A stretch of 64,000 nucleotides of DNA from Sphingosinicellaceae bacterium (GTDB lineage Bacteria; Pseudomonadota; Alphaproteobacteria; Sphingomonadales; Sphingomonadaceae). The notes under the pieces were generated by a model. It saw only the letters and a program-made list of their open reading frames with translations, ran no database searches and was not told the DNA's origin. The first letter of the stretch is position 1, and each line of letters opens with the position of its first letter. This document shows positions 45,701 through 55,130 of the stretch, one piece after another. Both the position numbers and the translations under genes were made by a program. Location: NCBI GenBank assembly GCA_019285715.1, contig CP079108.1, positions 4,355,001 to 4,419,000 of the forward strand. The letters run 5' to 3'.

Positions 45701-46474
45701 TCACATCGCCGAGATGCCGCCATCGACGTACAGCCCGTGGCCGGTAACGAACTTGGCCTCGTCGCTGACCAGGTAGACCGCCGCCCACGCGATGTCGTCG
45801 GGCTCACCGACCTTGCCGAGCGGGATCTGCCGCCCAAGCTTGGCCAGCCCCTCCTCGCGCCCGAGCGCGCCCGTCAGCGCCGACAGGATCGGCGTGTCGA
45901 TGAAGACCGGGTGGATCGAGTTGCAGGTGATGTCGTAGCGGCGCTTGGCGCAGTGCAGCGCCACCGACTTGGTCAGGTGGCGAACGGCGGCCTTGGCCGA
46001 GTTGTACGCGGCGCTGTTGGCCGCCGCGATGACACCGGCGATCGACGAGATGTTGAGGATCGACCCGCGCACCCCGGTCTCCTTCACCGTCCGCGCCATC
46101 AGCGGCAGCGCCAGCTTGCAGCCGTAGAAGACGCTGTCGAGGTCGATCGAGTGGACCCGCCGCCAGTCCTCGAAGCTCGTGTCCTCGACCGTGGTCCCTG
46201 CTGCGATCCCGGCGTTGTTGACCAGGATGTGCAGCCCGCCGAACTTGGCCTCGGCAAAGTCGAGCGCCGCCTGCCACTGGTCGGGTTCGGTAACGTCGTG
46301 CGCCACGGCAACCGCGTTCGGCCCGAGCGCCCGCGCCCCGGCATCGGCACCCGCGCCGTTGATGTCGGTCAGCACGACCTTCGCGCCCTCGGCGATGAAC
46401 TTCGCCGCCATCGCCGCGCCGAGCCCCGAAGCGGCACCCGTAACGAGCGCGATCTTGCCTTTTAGACGGTCCAC
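45701..46474 (-). CDS. Short-chain dehydrogenase/reductase
   Basis: The 257-residue classical SDR has ALVTGAASGLGAAMAAKF near residue 10, VLTDINGAG, the NNAGIAAG motif, the catalytic ISSIAGV serine and YNSAKAAV tyrosine-lysine, and a DGGISAM end. It oxidises or reduces a hydroxyl or keto group using NAD(P). The GTG at 46474 with GGGGAAG 7 bases upstream is favoured; an ATG at 46507 is also in frame. It converges on the P450/cytochrome pair and diverges from the TonB receptor, so it may act on the same substrate. Confidence 0.9.
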   Translation of the reverse strand: MDRLKGKIALVTGAASGLGAAMAAKFIAEGAKVVLTDINGAGADAGARALGPNAVAVAHDVTEPDQWQAALDFAEAKFGGLHILVNNAGIAAGTTVEDTSFEDWRRVHSIDLDSVFYGCKLALPLMARTVKETGVRGSILNISSIAGVIAAANSAAYNSAKAAVRHLTKSVALHCAKRRYDITCNSIHPVFIDTPILSALTGALGREEGLAKLGRQIPLGKVGEPDDIAWAAVYLVSDEAKFVTGHGLYVDGGISAM

Positions 46475-46675
46475 AGTGTCTTCCCCAAGTCGTGTTTGCG
46501 ATACCATGGCCACACCCTGCTCGCAGGGCAAGTCGAACGAAGTGATGTAGCCGGGCAACAGGTGAGTTGCCTCAAAAATGCTGCACTGCGAAGGCGCTTG
46601 TTTAGCCCTAGTCGCCTCAATAAGGGTCCGCGGCAATACGGGATGAGACCGTAACCTTCCTTGGGGAACCTGTTG

Positions 46676-49489
46676 ATGAAGTGCGTACTGCTGGCGACTG
46701 TTTGCGCCTTTGCGATCCCGGCCGCGGTGTTCGCGCAGGGTAATACCGCACCCGCCACGACGCCGAGCGGCGATGTCGCCGTGACTCCCTCGCCGACCGC
46801 GCCCGCCGCCGTCAGTGCCGGGGATCCGGTGACGCCGACCGCTGCGGCTAACCGGAACGACCCGGGCGAGATCGTCATCACCGCGACGCGTCGCAACCAG
46901 ACGCTGTCCAACGTGCCGATCGCGGTATCGGCGGTCAGCCAGCAGTCGCTGCAGAACTCCGGCGCCAACGACATCCGCGCGCTCAACCAGCTCGCGCCGT
47001 CGCTGCTCGTGTCGTCGACCGGCAACGAAGCCAACGGCAGCGCCCGCATCCGCGGCATCGGCACCGTCGGCGACAACCCCGGTCTTGAATCGTCGGTCGC
47101 GGTGTTCATCGACGGCGTCTACCGCTCGCGCACCGGTTCGGGCCTGAACGAACTCGGCGAGATCGACCGTATCGAAGTGCTGCGCGGCCCGCAGGGCACG
47201 CTGTTCGGCCGCAACGCGTCCGCCGGCCTGATCAATATCGTTACCGCCAAGCCGTCGTTCGATCTCGGCGGCAATGCCGAGGCGACCTACGGCAACTACG
47301 ATTATTACCGCCTCGCCGGCGGCCTGACCGGCCCGATCATCGCCGACAAACTCGCGGCGCGGATCGACGGCGTCTATGTCAAGCGCGACGGCTTCTACAA
47401 GGACGTTACCGGCACCGATGGCCGCGACAACGACCGCGACCGCTACTTCGTCCGTGGGCAGCTGCTGTTCACCCCGACCGACGACATCTCGGTCCGCCTG
47501 ATCGGCGACTACACGCACCGCAACGAGAAGTGCTGCGCCGCCGTCTATGTCTCGACCCGCGAGACGCAGGACGTGACCGCCAATACGACGACGCCGGGCT
47601 TCAACACCGACGGCGCGTTCGTCACCAACCCGAACAACCGCATCGTCGACATCCTGAAGAGCCTCGGCGGCGTGTTCCCGACCCCGGGCGACCCCTACAG
47701 CCGCCAGGTGACGGTGTCGCCGGGCCGTACCTACCGCAACACGACGACCGATTGGGGCGGCTCTGGCCAGCTCGACTGGGATCTCGGCGGCGTCAAGCTG
47801 ACCTCGATCACCGCCTACCGCCAGTACAAGGCCGGTGGCGCGGGCGACATCGACTACTCCAATGTCGACATCACCTACCGCGCCGACGACGGCAACGCCT
47901 ATCGCCGCTTCAAGACCTTTACGCAGGAAGTCCGCCTCAACGGCTCGCTGTTCGGCGACCGCCTCGACTGGCTGGTCGGCGGTTTCTACAGCCACGAGAA
48001 GCTGCAGGTCGTCGACAACGCCAGGTTTGGTACGCAGTATGGTGCGTTCGCATCGTGCCGGGTCGTCTCGAGCATCAGTCCGAATGCCGCGCTGCGCAAT
48101 CCGGCCGCGCCGGGCTGCCTTAGCGCGACCGGGATCGGGACGCTTAACGCCGCGCTGACGCCCGCAGGCGCCGCGCCGATCATTGCCGGCCTCAACCGCC
48201 TGAGCACCCTGAACGACCTCGGCGACAACCGCGCCGTCTACAATCAGGACAGCCAGAACTACGCGTTCTTCACGCACAACATCTTCAAGGTCACCGATCG
48301 GCTCAGCCTGACCGTCGGCGCGCGCTACACGCACGAGAAGAAGAGCTTCGACGCCAACTTCGACAACGACAACAGCGTCTGCCCGGCGCAGCAGGCCGCA
48401 CTCTCTCCTTACTACACCAACCCTGGCCTGGGGGCCCTGGCGCAGGGCATCGTCGGCCTGTCGTGCACCGGCAACTCAAGCACCAGCCTCAACTTGCTGG
48501 ACCTGCAGAGCAAGCTCAAGGAAAGCCAGTGGACCGGCACCGCGGTGCTGTCGTGGAAGCCCGTCGATTCGACCCTGCTGTATGCGAGCTATGCGAAGGG
48601 CTACAAGGCTGGAGGTTTCAACCTCGACCGCTCGCCGCTTGGCGGGCTGGCCGGCGTCCTGTCGCCGCGCACCAATGCCAACACCAGCGGTGACGAGCTG
48701 AAGTTTGATGCCGAGAAGGTCGACAGCTATGAGATCGGTGCCAAGTTCAAGACCAGGGGTTTCTCGCTGAACGCAGCGGTCTTCCGTGAGGAATTCAAGA
48801 GCTTCCAGCTTAACACTTTCAACGGCAGCGTCTTCATCGTCCAGAACATCAATTCGTGCGGGACCAGCCTGAACGGTGCCGACACCGACAATAGCGCGAC
48901 GACCGGTGTCTGCACCGGCAAGACCAAGCCCGGCGTCGTCGCGCAGGGTGTCGAGCTTGAGGCGGTGATGAGCCCCGTGCACGACCTGCAGTTTACGGCT
49001 GGCTACACCTACGCGGACACCAAGTACCGGAAGAACCTATTCGGCGGCACGAACAAGCCGCTCTCCAATGCGCTGTTCCTGCTCCCCGGCAGCCAGGTGT
49101 CGAATGCGCCGAAGCACGTCGTCACCACCTCCGCAGCGTTCACCCCGGACATTGGCCACAACGGCTACAGCCTGTTGTTCTATGCCGACAGCCGCCTGAC
49201 CTCGAAGTACAACACCGGCTCCGACCTTTTCCCTGAAAAGGCACAGGAGTCGTTCGTGACCGTCAACGCCCGCATCGGTATCCGCGGCCCCGAAGAGAAG
49301 TGGAGCCTCGAATTCTGGGGGCAGAACGTCTTCAACAAGAACTACACGCAGGTCGCTTTCAACGCCCCGTACCAGGGTTCCAACTCGTCTGCGCAGGTCG
49401 CGGCGTTCGGCGGCACCGGCAACCAGTTGTTCTCGGCGTTCCTTGCCGAGCCACGGACCTACGGTGCGACTGCCCGGTTGCGGTTCTAG
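46676..49489 (+). CDS. TonB-dependent outer-membrane receptor
   Basis: The 937-residue protein has a signal peptide (MKCVLLATVCAFAIPAAVFA), a TonB box-like segment (GEIVITATRR), and a plug domain with NVPIAVSAVSQQSLQ and RIEVLRGPQGTLFGRNASAG. A large beta-barrel follows, ending with a terminal phenylalanine (ARLRF). It imports a large or poorly soluble molecule into the periplasm with TonB energy. In Sphingomonadales such receptors are often for plant or hydrophobic compounds, which fits the neighbouring oxidative genes. The ATG at 46676 has GGGGA about 10 bases upstream. Confidence 0.93.
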   Translation: MKCVLLATVCAFAIPAAVFAQGNTAPATTPSGDVAVTPSPTAPAAVSAGDPVTPTAAANRNDPGEIVITATRRNQTLSNVPIAVSAVSQQSLQNSGANDIRALNQLAPSLLVSSTGNEANGSARIRGIGTVGDNPGLESSVAVFIDGVYRSRTGSGLNELGEIDRIEVLRGPQGTLFGRNASAGLINIVTAKPSFDLGGNAEATYGNYDYYRLAGGLTGPIIADKLAARIDGVYVKRDGFYKDVTGTDGRDNDRDRYFVRGQLLFTPTDDISVRLIGDYTHRNEKCCAAVYVSTRETQDVTANTTTPGFNTDGAFVTNPNNRIVDILKSLGGVFPTPGDPYSRQVTVSPGRTYRNTTTDWGGSGQLDWDLGGVKLTSITAYRQYKAGGAGDIDYSNVDITYRADDGNAYRRFKTFTQEVRLNGSLFGDRLDWLVGGFYSHEKLQVVDNARFGTQYGAFASCRVVSSISPNAALRNPAAPGCLSATGIGTLNAALTPAGAAPIIAGLNRLSTLNDLGDNRAVYNQDSQNYAFFTHNIFKVTDRLSLTVGARYTHEKKSFDANFDNDNSVCPAQQAALSPYYTNPGLGALAQGIVGLSCTGNSSTSLNLLDLQSKLKESQWTGTAVLSWKPVDSTLLYASYAKGYKAGGFNLDRSPLGGLAGVLSPRTNANTSGDELKFDAEKVDSYEIGAKFKTRGFSLNAAVFREEFKSFQLNTFNGSVFIVQNINSCGTSLNGADTDNSATTGVCTGKTKPGVVAQGVELEAVMSPVHDLQFTAGYTYADTKYRKNLFGGTNKPLSNALFLLPGSQVSNAPKHVVTTSAAFTPDIGHNGYSLLFYADSRLTSKYNTGSDLFPEKAQESFVTVNARIGIRGPEEKWSLEFWGQNVFNKNYTQVAFNAPYQGSNSSAQVAAFGGTGNQLFSAFLAEPRTYGATARLRF

Positions 49490-49510
49490 AACTCCCTGGG
49501 GAGGGGAGCG

Positions 49511-49542
49511 CCCCCGCGACGGCCTTCGGGCTGGCGCGGGGG
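49511..49542 (+). terminator. Hairpin after the TonB receptor gene
   Basis: CCCCCGCG pairs with CGCGGGGG, and an inner GGC-TTCG-GGC-type loop lies inside. It sits 20 bases after the receptor stop and before the converging peptidase gene. No U-tract is visible. Confidence 0.55.
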
Positions 49543-49588
49543 TCGTGATATCCGTGCGCGAGCGTGCTTTGCCAGCGGGCGGACGACC

Positions 49589-50959
49589 TTACTTCGACAG
49601 GTCGGTCAGCAGCACGTGCCAGTGCGCGAGTGCCGGGGCGATGCTGTCGACCGGGATGCGCTCGTTGAGGCCATGGATGAACACATCCGGACCCTTGATG
49701 AACATTCCCGAGACGCCGTAGCTCGGGATGCCGAGGGCACGGTAGAAGACGCTGTCGCTGGCACCCGCATCCATGCCGGGCACGACGACGAAGCCCGGGA
49801 AGCGGCCGTGGACCGCGTGGTCGACCGCCGCGACGACGTCGGGGCGCAGCGGCGACGGCGGCGACGCCGGGAAGTTGTCGGGGTCGATCTTGATCGTCAC
49901 CGCGGGGTCGGCAGCGGCGGCGACCAGCGCCTGGCGGATGGTCTCGATCTCGATCCCCGGGAAGATCCGGCAGTTGATGTTGACCGTGACACGCTGCGGC
50001 AGCGCGTTCGGGGCGTGACCGCCGTTGATCATCGTGGGGACGCAGGTGGTGCCGATCTGGCCGATCGTCTCGGGGTCGCCGCGGAGCGTGGCGATCGCCG
50101 CGGCGTCGGTGGGATTGGCGGCGAAAGCGACCATCGCGGCCCCGAGCGCCCCGCCGCGCTTGGTGCCGGCCGCCTTCAGCGAGGCGCGGGTGATGTCGTT
50201 GAGTTGCGCCGGAAACTGGTGCGCCGCCATGCGCTCGGTGGCGGCGGCAAGCTGGACGATGGCATTCGGCGTCGTCGGCAGGCTGGAGTGACCGCCCGGG
50301 TTGGTCACCGTCGCCTGGAAGTCGGCGTAGCTCTTTTCCGCCGCCGACAGATTATACTCGAGCGGCTTGCCATTGGTGTCGAGGAGCCCGCCGCCGCTGT
50401 CGCCGTTGAGCACGAACTCGACGTTCGCTGCCTTCGCCTGCTTCGCCTGGATCGCGGCAGTCGTACCGGCGGTCTCCTCGTCGCCCGACAGGTAAAGGAT
50501 GATGTCGCGGCGCGGCTTGAAGCCCTCGGCCTTGAGGCGGATCAGCGTCTCTACGATCATCGAGACGTCGAACTTGTTGTCGAAGACCCCGCGCCCGAAC
50601 AGGTAGCCGCCCTCCTCAATCAGCTTGAACGGATCGCGGGTCCAGTCCTTGGGGTCGGCCTCGACGACGTCCATGTGGCCAATGACAGCGATCGGTCGGG
50701 CCTTGCCGGTGCCGCGGTAGACCGCACTGAGGATCGCGTTGTCGCCGACCTTCTGGACGACGACGTCGCTGCTGGCGAAGCCCGCCGCAACCAGCCGCGC
50801 GCGCAACGTCTCGGCGAGCACCGGGACCTGGTGCCGGCCTGCGACGGTCGGCGTTTCGACCGCTTCCTTGAGGATGGCGCGCGCCTCGTCGACGGGCGTC
50901 GCCGCGACGGCGGTCGCAGACGCAGTGGTGAGCAGCGCGAGGATCAGCGGCAGTCGCAT
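49589..50959 (-). CDS. M20-family metallopeptidase, exported
   Basis: The 456-residue enzyme has a signal peptide (MRLPLILALLTTASATAVAA) and the M20 metal-site blocks: AVIGHMDVVEADPKDW near residue 91, YLFGRGVFDNKFDVSM, IILYLSGDEETAGTTAA with the catalytic Glu, and AGASDSVFYRALGIPSYG plus FIHGLNERI near the C-terminus. It is probably a periplasmic zinc carboxypeptidase or dipeptidase that trims peptides. TTGGAG precedes the ATG at 50959. Confidence 0.9.
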   Translation of the reverse strand: MRLPLILALLTTASATAVAATPVDEARAILKEAVETPTVAGRHQVPVLAETLRARLVAAGFASSDVVVQKVGDNAILSAVYRGTGKARPIAVIGHMDVVEADPKDWTRDPFKLIEEGGYLFGRGVFDNKFDVSMIVETLIRLKAEGFKPRRDIILYLSGDEETAGTTAAIQAKQAKAANVEFVLNGDSGGGLLDTNGKPLEYNLSAAEKSYADFQATVTNPGGHSSLPTTPNAIVQLAAATERMAAHQFPAQLNDITRASLKAAGTKRGGALGAAMVAFAANPTDAAAIATLRGDPETIGQIGTTCVPTMINGGHAPNALPQRVTVNINCRIFPGIEIETIRQALVAAAADPAVTIKIDPDNFPASPPSPLRPDVVAAVDHAVHGRFPGFVVVPGMDAGASDSVFYRALGIPSYGVSGMFIKGPDVFIHGLNERIPVDSIAPALAHWHVLLTDLSK

Positions 50960-51080
50960 ATTGGTCTCCAAGTTCGTCGCCACGTTTAGGACCGGTCCCT
51001 GCACCCGTCTACTCGACTTGCCTTTTGCCGCGGCAGCTACTCGGCTTGCCGCTGGCCGCGCGCCTCTCTACACTAGGACC

Positions 51081-51512
51081 ATGCCCGGCAGGATCGACAT
51101 CGAGGCGCTCTGCGCCACCAAGGGGCTTCGGATCACCGAGCAGCGCCGCGTCATCGCGCGCGTGCTGTCCGACGCCGACGATCATCCCGACGTCGAGGAG
51201 CTTCACCACCGCGCCGCGCGCATCGATCCGGGCATCTCGATCGCCACGGTGTACCGCACCGTGCGGCTGTTCGAGGAGGCCGGGATCCTCGCGCGCCACG
51301 ACTTCAACGGCAGCCGCTCACGCTACGAGACACAGCCTGAGGAACACCACGACCACCTCATCGACGTCGAGAGCGGCAAGGTCGTCGAGTTTCACGACGA
51401 CGAACTCGAGGAACTGCAGCGCCGCATCGCCGAACGCCTCGGCTTCCGGCTCGTCGATCACCGGATGGAACTCTACGGCGTACCGGTGACACGGAGCGGG
51501 GACCGACACTGA
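51081..51512 (+). CDS. Fur-family metalloregulator
   Basis: The 143-residue protein has a winged-helix domain (GLRITEQRRVIARVLSD, ISIATVYRTVRLFEEAGIL) and the metal-site segment EEHHDHLIDVESGKVVEF. It lacks the CxxC structural zinc motif, as do many alphaproteobacterial Fur/Mur proteins. It probably represses iron- or manganese-responsive genes when metal-loaded. The next gene starts in a 4-base overlap if the CTG at 51509 is used. Confidence 0.88.
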   Translation: MPGRIDIEALCATKGLRITEQRRVIARVLSDADDHPDVEELHHRAARIDPGISIATVYRTVRLFEEAGILARHDFNGSRSRYETQPEEHHDHLIDVESGKVVEFHDDELEELQRRIAERLGFRLVDHRMELYGVPVTRSGDRH

Positions 51513-52297
51513 CCGCCGCGCCGGGCGCACCGGCGTGGCGGCATCAGCGCTTCGGCCCGGCGAAGGCGCTCGCTGGGCTCGTAACCACCGCCGGCGTCCT
51601 GGTTCCGGCTGAGCTGATCTGGCGGCGCATCGGGCGGCGGCGCGGGACCAAGCTGCCGCGGCTGTTCCACAAGGCATTGACCCGCTCGCTCGGCATCCGG
51701 GTCCGGGTCCATGGCCAGCCACTCAGGGGTGGCGTGATGTACGTCGCCAACCACATCAGCTGGGCCGATATCCCGGTCCTCGGCGGCCTTGTCGATGCGG
51801 CGTTCGTGGCGAAGTCGGAGGTCGAGGGCTTTGCCCTGGTCGGCTGGCTCGCGAGCCTCGCGCGGACCGTCTACATCGACCGCGAGCGCCGGCTGGCCTC
51901 GGGCGACCAGCGCAACGCCATCGCGGCGCGGCTCGCCGCCGGGCAGAACGTCATCCTGTTCCCGGAAGGCACGACCGGCGACGGCGTCGGCATCCTGCCG
52001 TTCAAGAGCGCGCTGTTCGCAGCGGTGGGCGGCGACGCGGTGATTCAGCCGGTCACCGTCGCCTACACCCGCCTGAACGGCATGCCGATCACCCGCGAGC
52101 GCCTGCCCGACATCGCCTGGGTCGGCGATGCGGAGCTGTGGCCGCACGCCGTCGCCTTCACCGCGCTCGGCCGGGTCCGCGCCGAGCTGATCTTCCACGA
52201 GCCGCTGAACGTCGCCGACTTTGCCGACCGGAAGATCCTGTCGCGGCATTGCCGGGAGGTCATTGCGGGGGGCTACGAACGGCTCATGCACGGCTGA
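51509..52297 (+). CDS. 1-acyl-sn-glycerol-3-phosphate acyltransferase-like
   Basis: The conserved part has [17 protein letters not shown] with the HxxxxD-type acceptor motif (NHISWAD), [17 protein letters not shown], and [20 protein letters not shown]. This is the PlsC family, which adds a second acyl chain to lysophosphatidic acid at the inner membrane. The frame upstream of the first ordinary start, a TTG at 51677, still reads as family sequence ([21 protein letters not shown] in two blocks). The only good upstream candidate is a CTG at 51509 that has GGGGA 6 bases before it and overlaps the Fur stop. The start is uncertain. Confidence 0.82.
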   Translation: MTAAPGAPAWRHQRFGPAKALAGLVTTAGVLVPAELIWRRIGRRRGTKLPRLFHKALTRSLGIRVRVHGQPLRGGVMYVANHISWADIPVLGGLVDAAFVAKSEVEGFALVGWLASLARTVYIDRERRLASGDQRNAIAARLAAGQNVILFPEGTTGDGVGILPFKSALFAAVGGDAVIQPVTVAYTRLNGMPITRERLPDIAWVGDAELWPHAVAFTALGRVRAELIFHEPLNVADFADRKILSRHCREVIAGGYERLMHG

Positions 52298-52334
52298 TTG
52301 CGCCCGCCGCCGCGCGCCCCTACAGGCGGCAACC

Positions 52335-53237
52335 ATGACCGATCGCAACGCGCCCCACCCCGCCCTGCTCGCCAAGACGGAGACGCTGATCGAGGCGCTG
52401 CCGTACCTGCAGCGCTATGCCGGGCGAACCTTCGTGGTGAAGTACGGCGGGCACGCGATGGGCGACGACGAGCTCGCGCAGGCGTTCGCCGAGGACATCG
52501 TGTTGCTCAAGGCCGTCGGCATCAATCCGGTGGTGGTCCACGGCGGCGGCCCGCAGATCGGCGCGATGCTCAAGCGCCTCGGCATCCGCAGCGAGTTCAT
52601 CGACGGACTGCGCGTTACCGACGCCGCCACCGCCGAGGTCGCCGAGATGGTCCTGGCGGGTTCGATCAACAAGGAGATCGTCGCCTCGATCAACCGCGCC
52701 GGCGGGTCGGCCGCGGGCATCTCGGGGAAGGACGCCAAGCTGGTCACCGCGGTCAAGGTGACGCGCACCGTCCGCGATCCCGGCAGTCGCATCGAGCAGG
52801 AGGTCGACCTTGGTTTCGTCGGCGAGCCGGCGATGGTCGACACGACGCTTATCGACACGCTGATCACCGCCGGCATCACGCCGGTCATCGCGCCGGTCGC
52901 GGCGGGGTTCGACGGGCACACCTACAACATCAACGCCGACACCATGGCGGGCGCGATCGCGGCCGCACTGGGCGCGGCGCGGTTCTTCCTGCTGACCGAC
53001 GTCGCTGGAGTGCTCGACGACAATGGCGAACTGGTCACCGACCTCGACCCGCGTAGCATCGCGGCGCTGGTCGAGGCGGGGACGATCTCGGGGGGGATGA
53101 TCCCCAAGATCGAGACCTGCGTCGCCGCGGTCGGCGCGGGCGTCGACGCGGCGGTCATCCTCGACGGGCGCGTGCCGCATGCCCTGCTTCTCGAGATCTT
53201 CACCCGGCGTGGTGTCGGGACGCTGGTCCACGCCTGA
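52335..53237 (+). CDS. argB: Acetylglutamate kinase
   Basis: The 300-residue kinase has [20 protein letters not shown], then [40 protein letters not shown] and the ISGKDAKLV and [14 protein letters not shown] substrate blocks. It phosphorylates N-acetylglutamate, the second step of arginine biosynthesis. The ATG at 52335 matches family length. It lies downstream of the acyltransferase with about 37 bases between. In some bacteria it is inhibited by arginine; the relevant N-terminal helix is too uncertain to judge here. Confidence 0.96.
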   Translation: MTDRNAPHPALLAKTETLIEALPYLQRYAGRTFVVKYGGHAMGDDELAQAFAEDIVLLKAVGINPVVVHGGGPQIGAMLKRLGIRSEFIDGLRVTDAATAEVAEMVLAGSINKEIVASINRAGGSAAGISGKDAKLVTAVKVTRTVRDPGSRIEQEVDLGFVGEPAMVDTTLIDTLITAGITPVIAPVAAGFDGHTYNINADTMAGAIAAALGAARFFLLTDVAGVLDDNGELVTDLDPRSIAALVEAGTISGGMIPKIETCVAAVGAGVDAAVILDGRVPHALLLEIFTRRGVGTLVHA

Positions 53238-53297
53238 GTGAGGATCTCCGAGTGGTCGGAACTTTACGCTTATCCGGGGTCGGACGACTTTAAAGTT

Positions 53298-53313
53298 CCT
53301 ACAGCTGTAGGAT
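53298..53313. repeat. Perfect 16-base palindrome between argB and sodB
   Basis: TCCTACAGCTGTAGGA is a perfect inverted repeat in the 78 bases between the convergent argB and sodB stops. It could be a short bidirectional terminator stem or a protein-binding site. Confidence 0.6.
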
Positions 53314-53314
53314 T

Positions 53315-53929
53315 TCAGGCCGCCAGGCGCTGCCCGGCGCCGTAGTTGGCGGCGGCGAATTCCCAGTTTACCAACTTCGACAGGAACGCCTTCACGAATT
53401 CCGGCCGGGCGTTCTGGTAGTCGAGGTAATAAGCGTGCTCCCACAGGTCGAGCACCAGCAATGGCGTCAGGCCCTCATGGGTCAGCGCGTTGTCGGCATC
53501 GTGGGTCGAGATCACCTTCAGCGCGCCCTTGTCGGCGACGAGCCAGGCCCAGCCGCTGGCGAAATGCCCGACCGCCTCGGCGGTGAAGCTTTCCGTGAAC
53601 TTCTCGACGCCACCGAGGTCGCGGTCGATCGCGGCCTTGAGCTCGCCTTCGGGAGCGCCGCCGCCATTGGGCGAGAAGCTGTTCCACAGGAACTCGTGGT
53701 TCCAGGCCTGCGCGGCGGCGTTGAACAACTTCTGGTTGCCGTCGGCCTTGGCGCGGCGGATGACCTCGACCTCGGTCATCGTCTCCATGGGGGTACCGGC
53801 GATCAGCTCGTTGGCCTTGTCGACATAAGCCTTGTGATGCTTGCCGTGGTGGAAGCTCAGGGTCCGCGCCGACACGGCAGGCTCGAGGGCGTCATCGGCG
53901 TAGGGCAAGGGGGGCAGCTTGAAGGTCAT
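53315..53929 (-). CDS. sodB: Superoxide dismutase (Fe type)
   Basis: The 204-residue protein shows the Fe/Mn-SOD pattern: LSFHHGKHHKAYVDKAN with the first metal histidine, AWNHEFLWNSFSPNG with the second, and LVLDLWEHAYYLDYQNARPE with the aspartate and final histidine. The AWNHEFLWN context favours the iron form. It detoxifies superoxide in the cytoplasm. GGAGAG lies 6 bases before the ATG at 53929. It is convergent with argB and lies near the Fur-family gene, so iron control is possible. Confidence 0.96.
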   Translation of the reverse strand: MTFKLPPLPYADDALEPAVSARTLSFHHGKHHKAYVDKANELIAGTPMETMTEVEVIRRAKADGNQKLFNAAAQAWNHEFLWNSFSPNGGGAPEGELKAAIDRDLGGVEKFTESFTAEAVGHFASGWAWLVADKGALKVISTHDADNALTHEGLTPLLVLDLWEHAYYLDYQNARPEFVKAFLSKLVNWEFAAANYGAGQRLAA

Positions 53930-53969
53930 TTTAGCTCTCCGATCGTTTCAATGGCACAAACGCACCAAA

Positions 53970-55004
53970 TCAGTTGATGCTCCGCTCCAGCATGTTGTGG
54001 CGCTTCAACGCATGCCGGAGCTGGTCGTAGGTCAGCGACAGGGACTGCGCCGTCGCCCGCTGGTTGTGACGGTTGCGGGTCAGCGCCGCGGTCAACAGCT
54101 CGCGCTCGTGATTGTCGACCGCAGCGCGGAAATCGGTACACGGCCCAGCGCCAACGACCTGCAACTGCGGCATCTGGGTAGGCTCCGGTGCCGGCGCGGG
54201 CAAGAGATCGAGCGGTCGCGTGCCCGGTCGCCACGGCGAGTCGAAGGCGTCGAAGACGATGCGCCCGATCGGCTGGCCGGCATCGCCCCAGCGGTAAAGC
54301 GAGCGCTCGACGACGTTCTTCAACTCACGAACGTTGCCCGGCCAGTCGTTGGCGAGCAGCGCCTCGCCCGCCGCCTTGGTGAAGCCCGGGAAGCCGCTCC
54401 AGCCGAGCTCGACCGCCATCCGCCGCGCGAAATGGTTGGCAAGCAGCAGGATGTCGTCGACGCGCTCGCGTAGCGGGGGCAGCGTCACGACCTCGAAGCT
54501 GAGCCGGTCGAGCAGGTCGGCGCGAAACTTGTTCGCCGCGGCCAGCGCCGGCAGGTCCTCGTTGGTCGCGCCCACCACCCGGACGTCGACGCGGACCGGA
54601 CGGTTGGAGCCGAGCCGGGTCAGCTCGCCGTACTCGACGACGCGCAGCAGCCGCTCCTGGGCGGCCGGGCTGAGGGTCGCGATCTCGTCGAGGAACAGCG
54701 TGCCGCCGTCGGCATCCTCGAAGCGCCCGGCGCGGCCGCGAGTCGCGCCGGTGAAGGCCCCCGCCTCGTAGCCGAACAGCTCGGCGTCGATCAGGTTCTC
54801 GGGCAGCGCGGCGCAGTTGAGCGCGACCAGCGGCCCACCCCATCGCGGCGACAGGCGGTGGAGGCGCTCGGCGATCAGCTCCTTGCCGGTGCCGCGCTCA
54901 CCGACGACCAGCACCGGGCGGTTGAGCGCCGCCGCCGCACTCGCCCGTTCGACCGCGTCGAGAAAGGTCGACGACTGGCCGACGAGAGTGGCAGGCGATT
55001 GCAT
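53970..55004 (-). CDS. pspF: Phage-shock transcriptional activator PspF
   Basis: The 344-residue AAA+ enhancer-binding protein has the Walker A GERGTGKELIAERLH near residue 35, the sigma-54 contact loop FGYEAGAFTGATRGR near 78, GGTLFLDEIATLS Walker B near 100, and a C-terminal Fis-type helix-turn-helix (HNQRATAQSLSLTYDQLRHAL). There is no N-terminal receiver or sensor domain, as in PspF, where PspA inhibits the AAA+ domain directly. It diverges from the psp operon, with the sigma-54 promoter between them. It should activate that operon under membrane stress. Confidence 0.93.
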   Translation of the reverse strand: MQSPATLVGQSSTFLDAVERASAAAALNRPVLVVGERGTGKELIAERLHRLSPRWGGPLVALNCAALPENLIDAELFGYEAGAFTGATRGRAGRFEDADGGTLFLDEIATLSPAAQERLLRVVEYGELTRLGSNRPVRVDVRVVGATNEDLPALAAANKFRADLLDRLSFEVVTLPPLRERVDDILLLANHFARRMAVELGWSGFPGFTKAAGEALLANDWPGNVRELKNVVERSLYRWGDAGQPIGRIVFDAFDSPWRPGTRPLDLLPAPAPEPTQMPQLQVVGAGPCTDFRAAVDNHERELLTAALTRNRHNQRATAQSLSLTYDQLRHALKRHNMLERSIN

Positions 55005-55085
55005 CCCTGAAACTTAGTGTATTTCACCAACTCTCCGCAATCCCTGATCGATAGTAGAACAGTCTCGTCAGAATCAAGCAAGTGA

Positions 55086-55098
55086 TATCAATAGCTTA
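55086..55098 (+). promoter_or_regulatory. IHF binding site upstream of the psp promoter
   Basis: TATCAATAGCTTA matches the IHF consensus WATCAANNNNTTR at every position. It ends 15 bases before the -24 element. In the E. coli psp system IHF bends the DNA between PspF sites and the promoter, and this window also encodes ihfB. Confidence 0.6.
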
Positions 55099-55113
55099 GC
55101 AAAGTCGAGGCAC

Positions 55114-55130
55114 TTGGCACGCTCCATGCA
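55114..55130 (+). promoter_or_regulatory. Sigma-54 (-24/-12) promoter of the psp operon
   Basis: TTGGCACGCTCCATGCA contains GG and GC separated by 10 bases, the exact -24/-12 spacing, and fits the TGGCACG-N4-TTGCA consensus with one mismatch. The predicted transcript start is near 55141, about 50 bases before the first gene. Confidence 0.85.
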
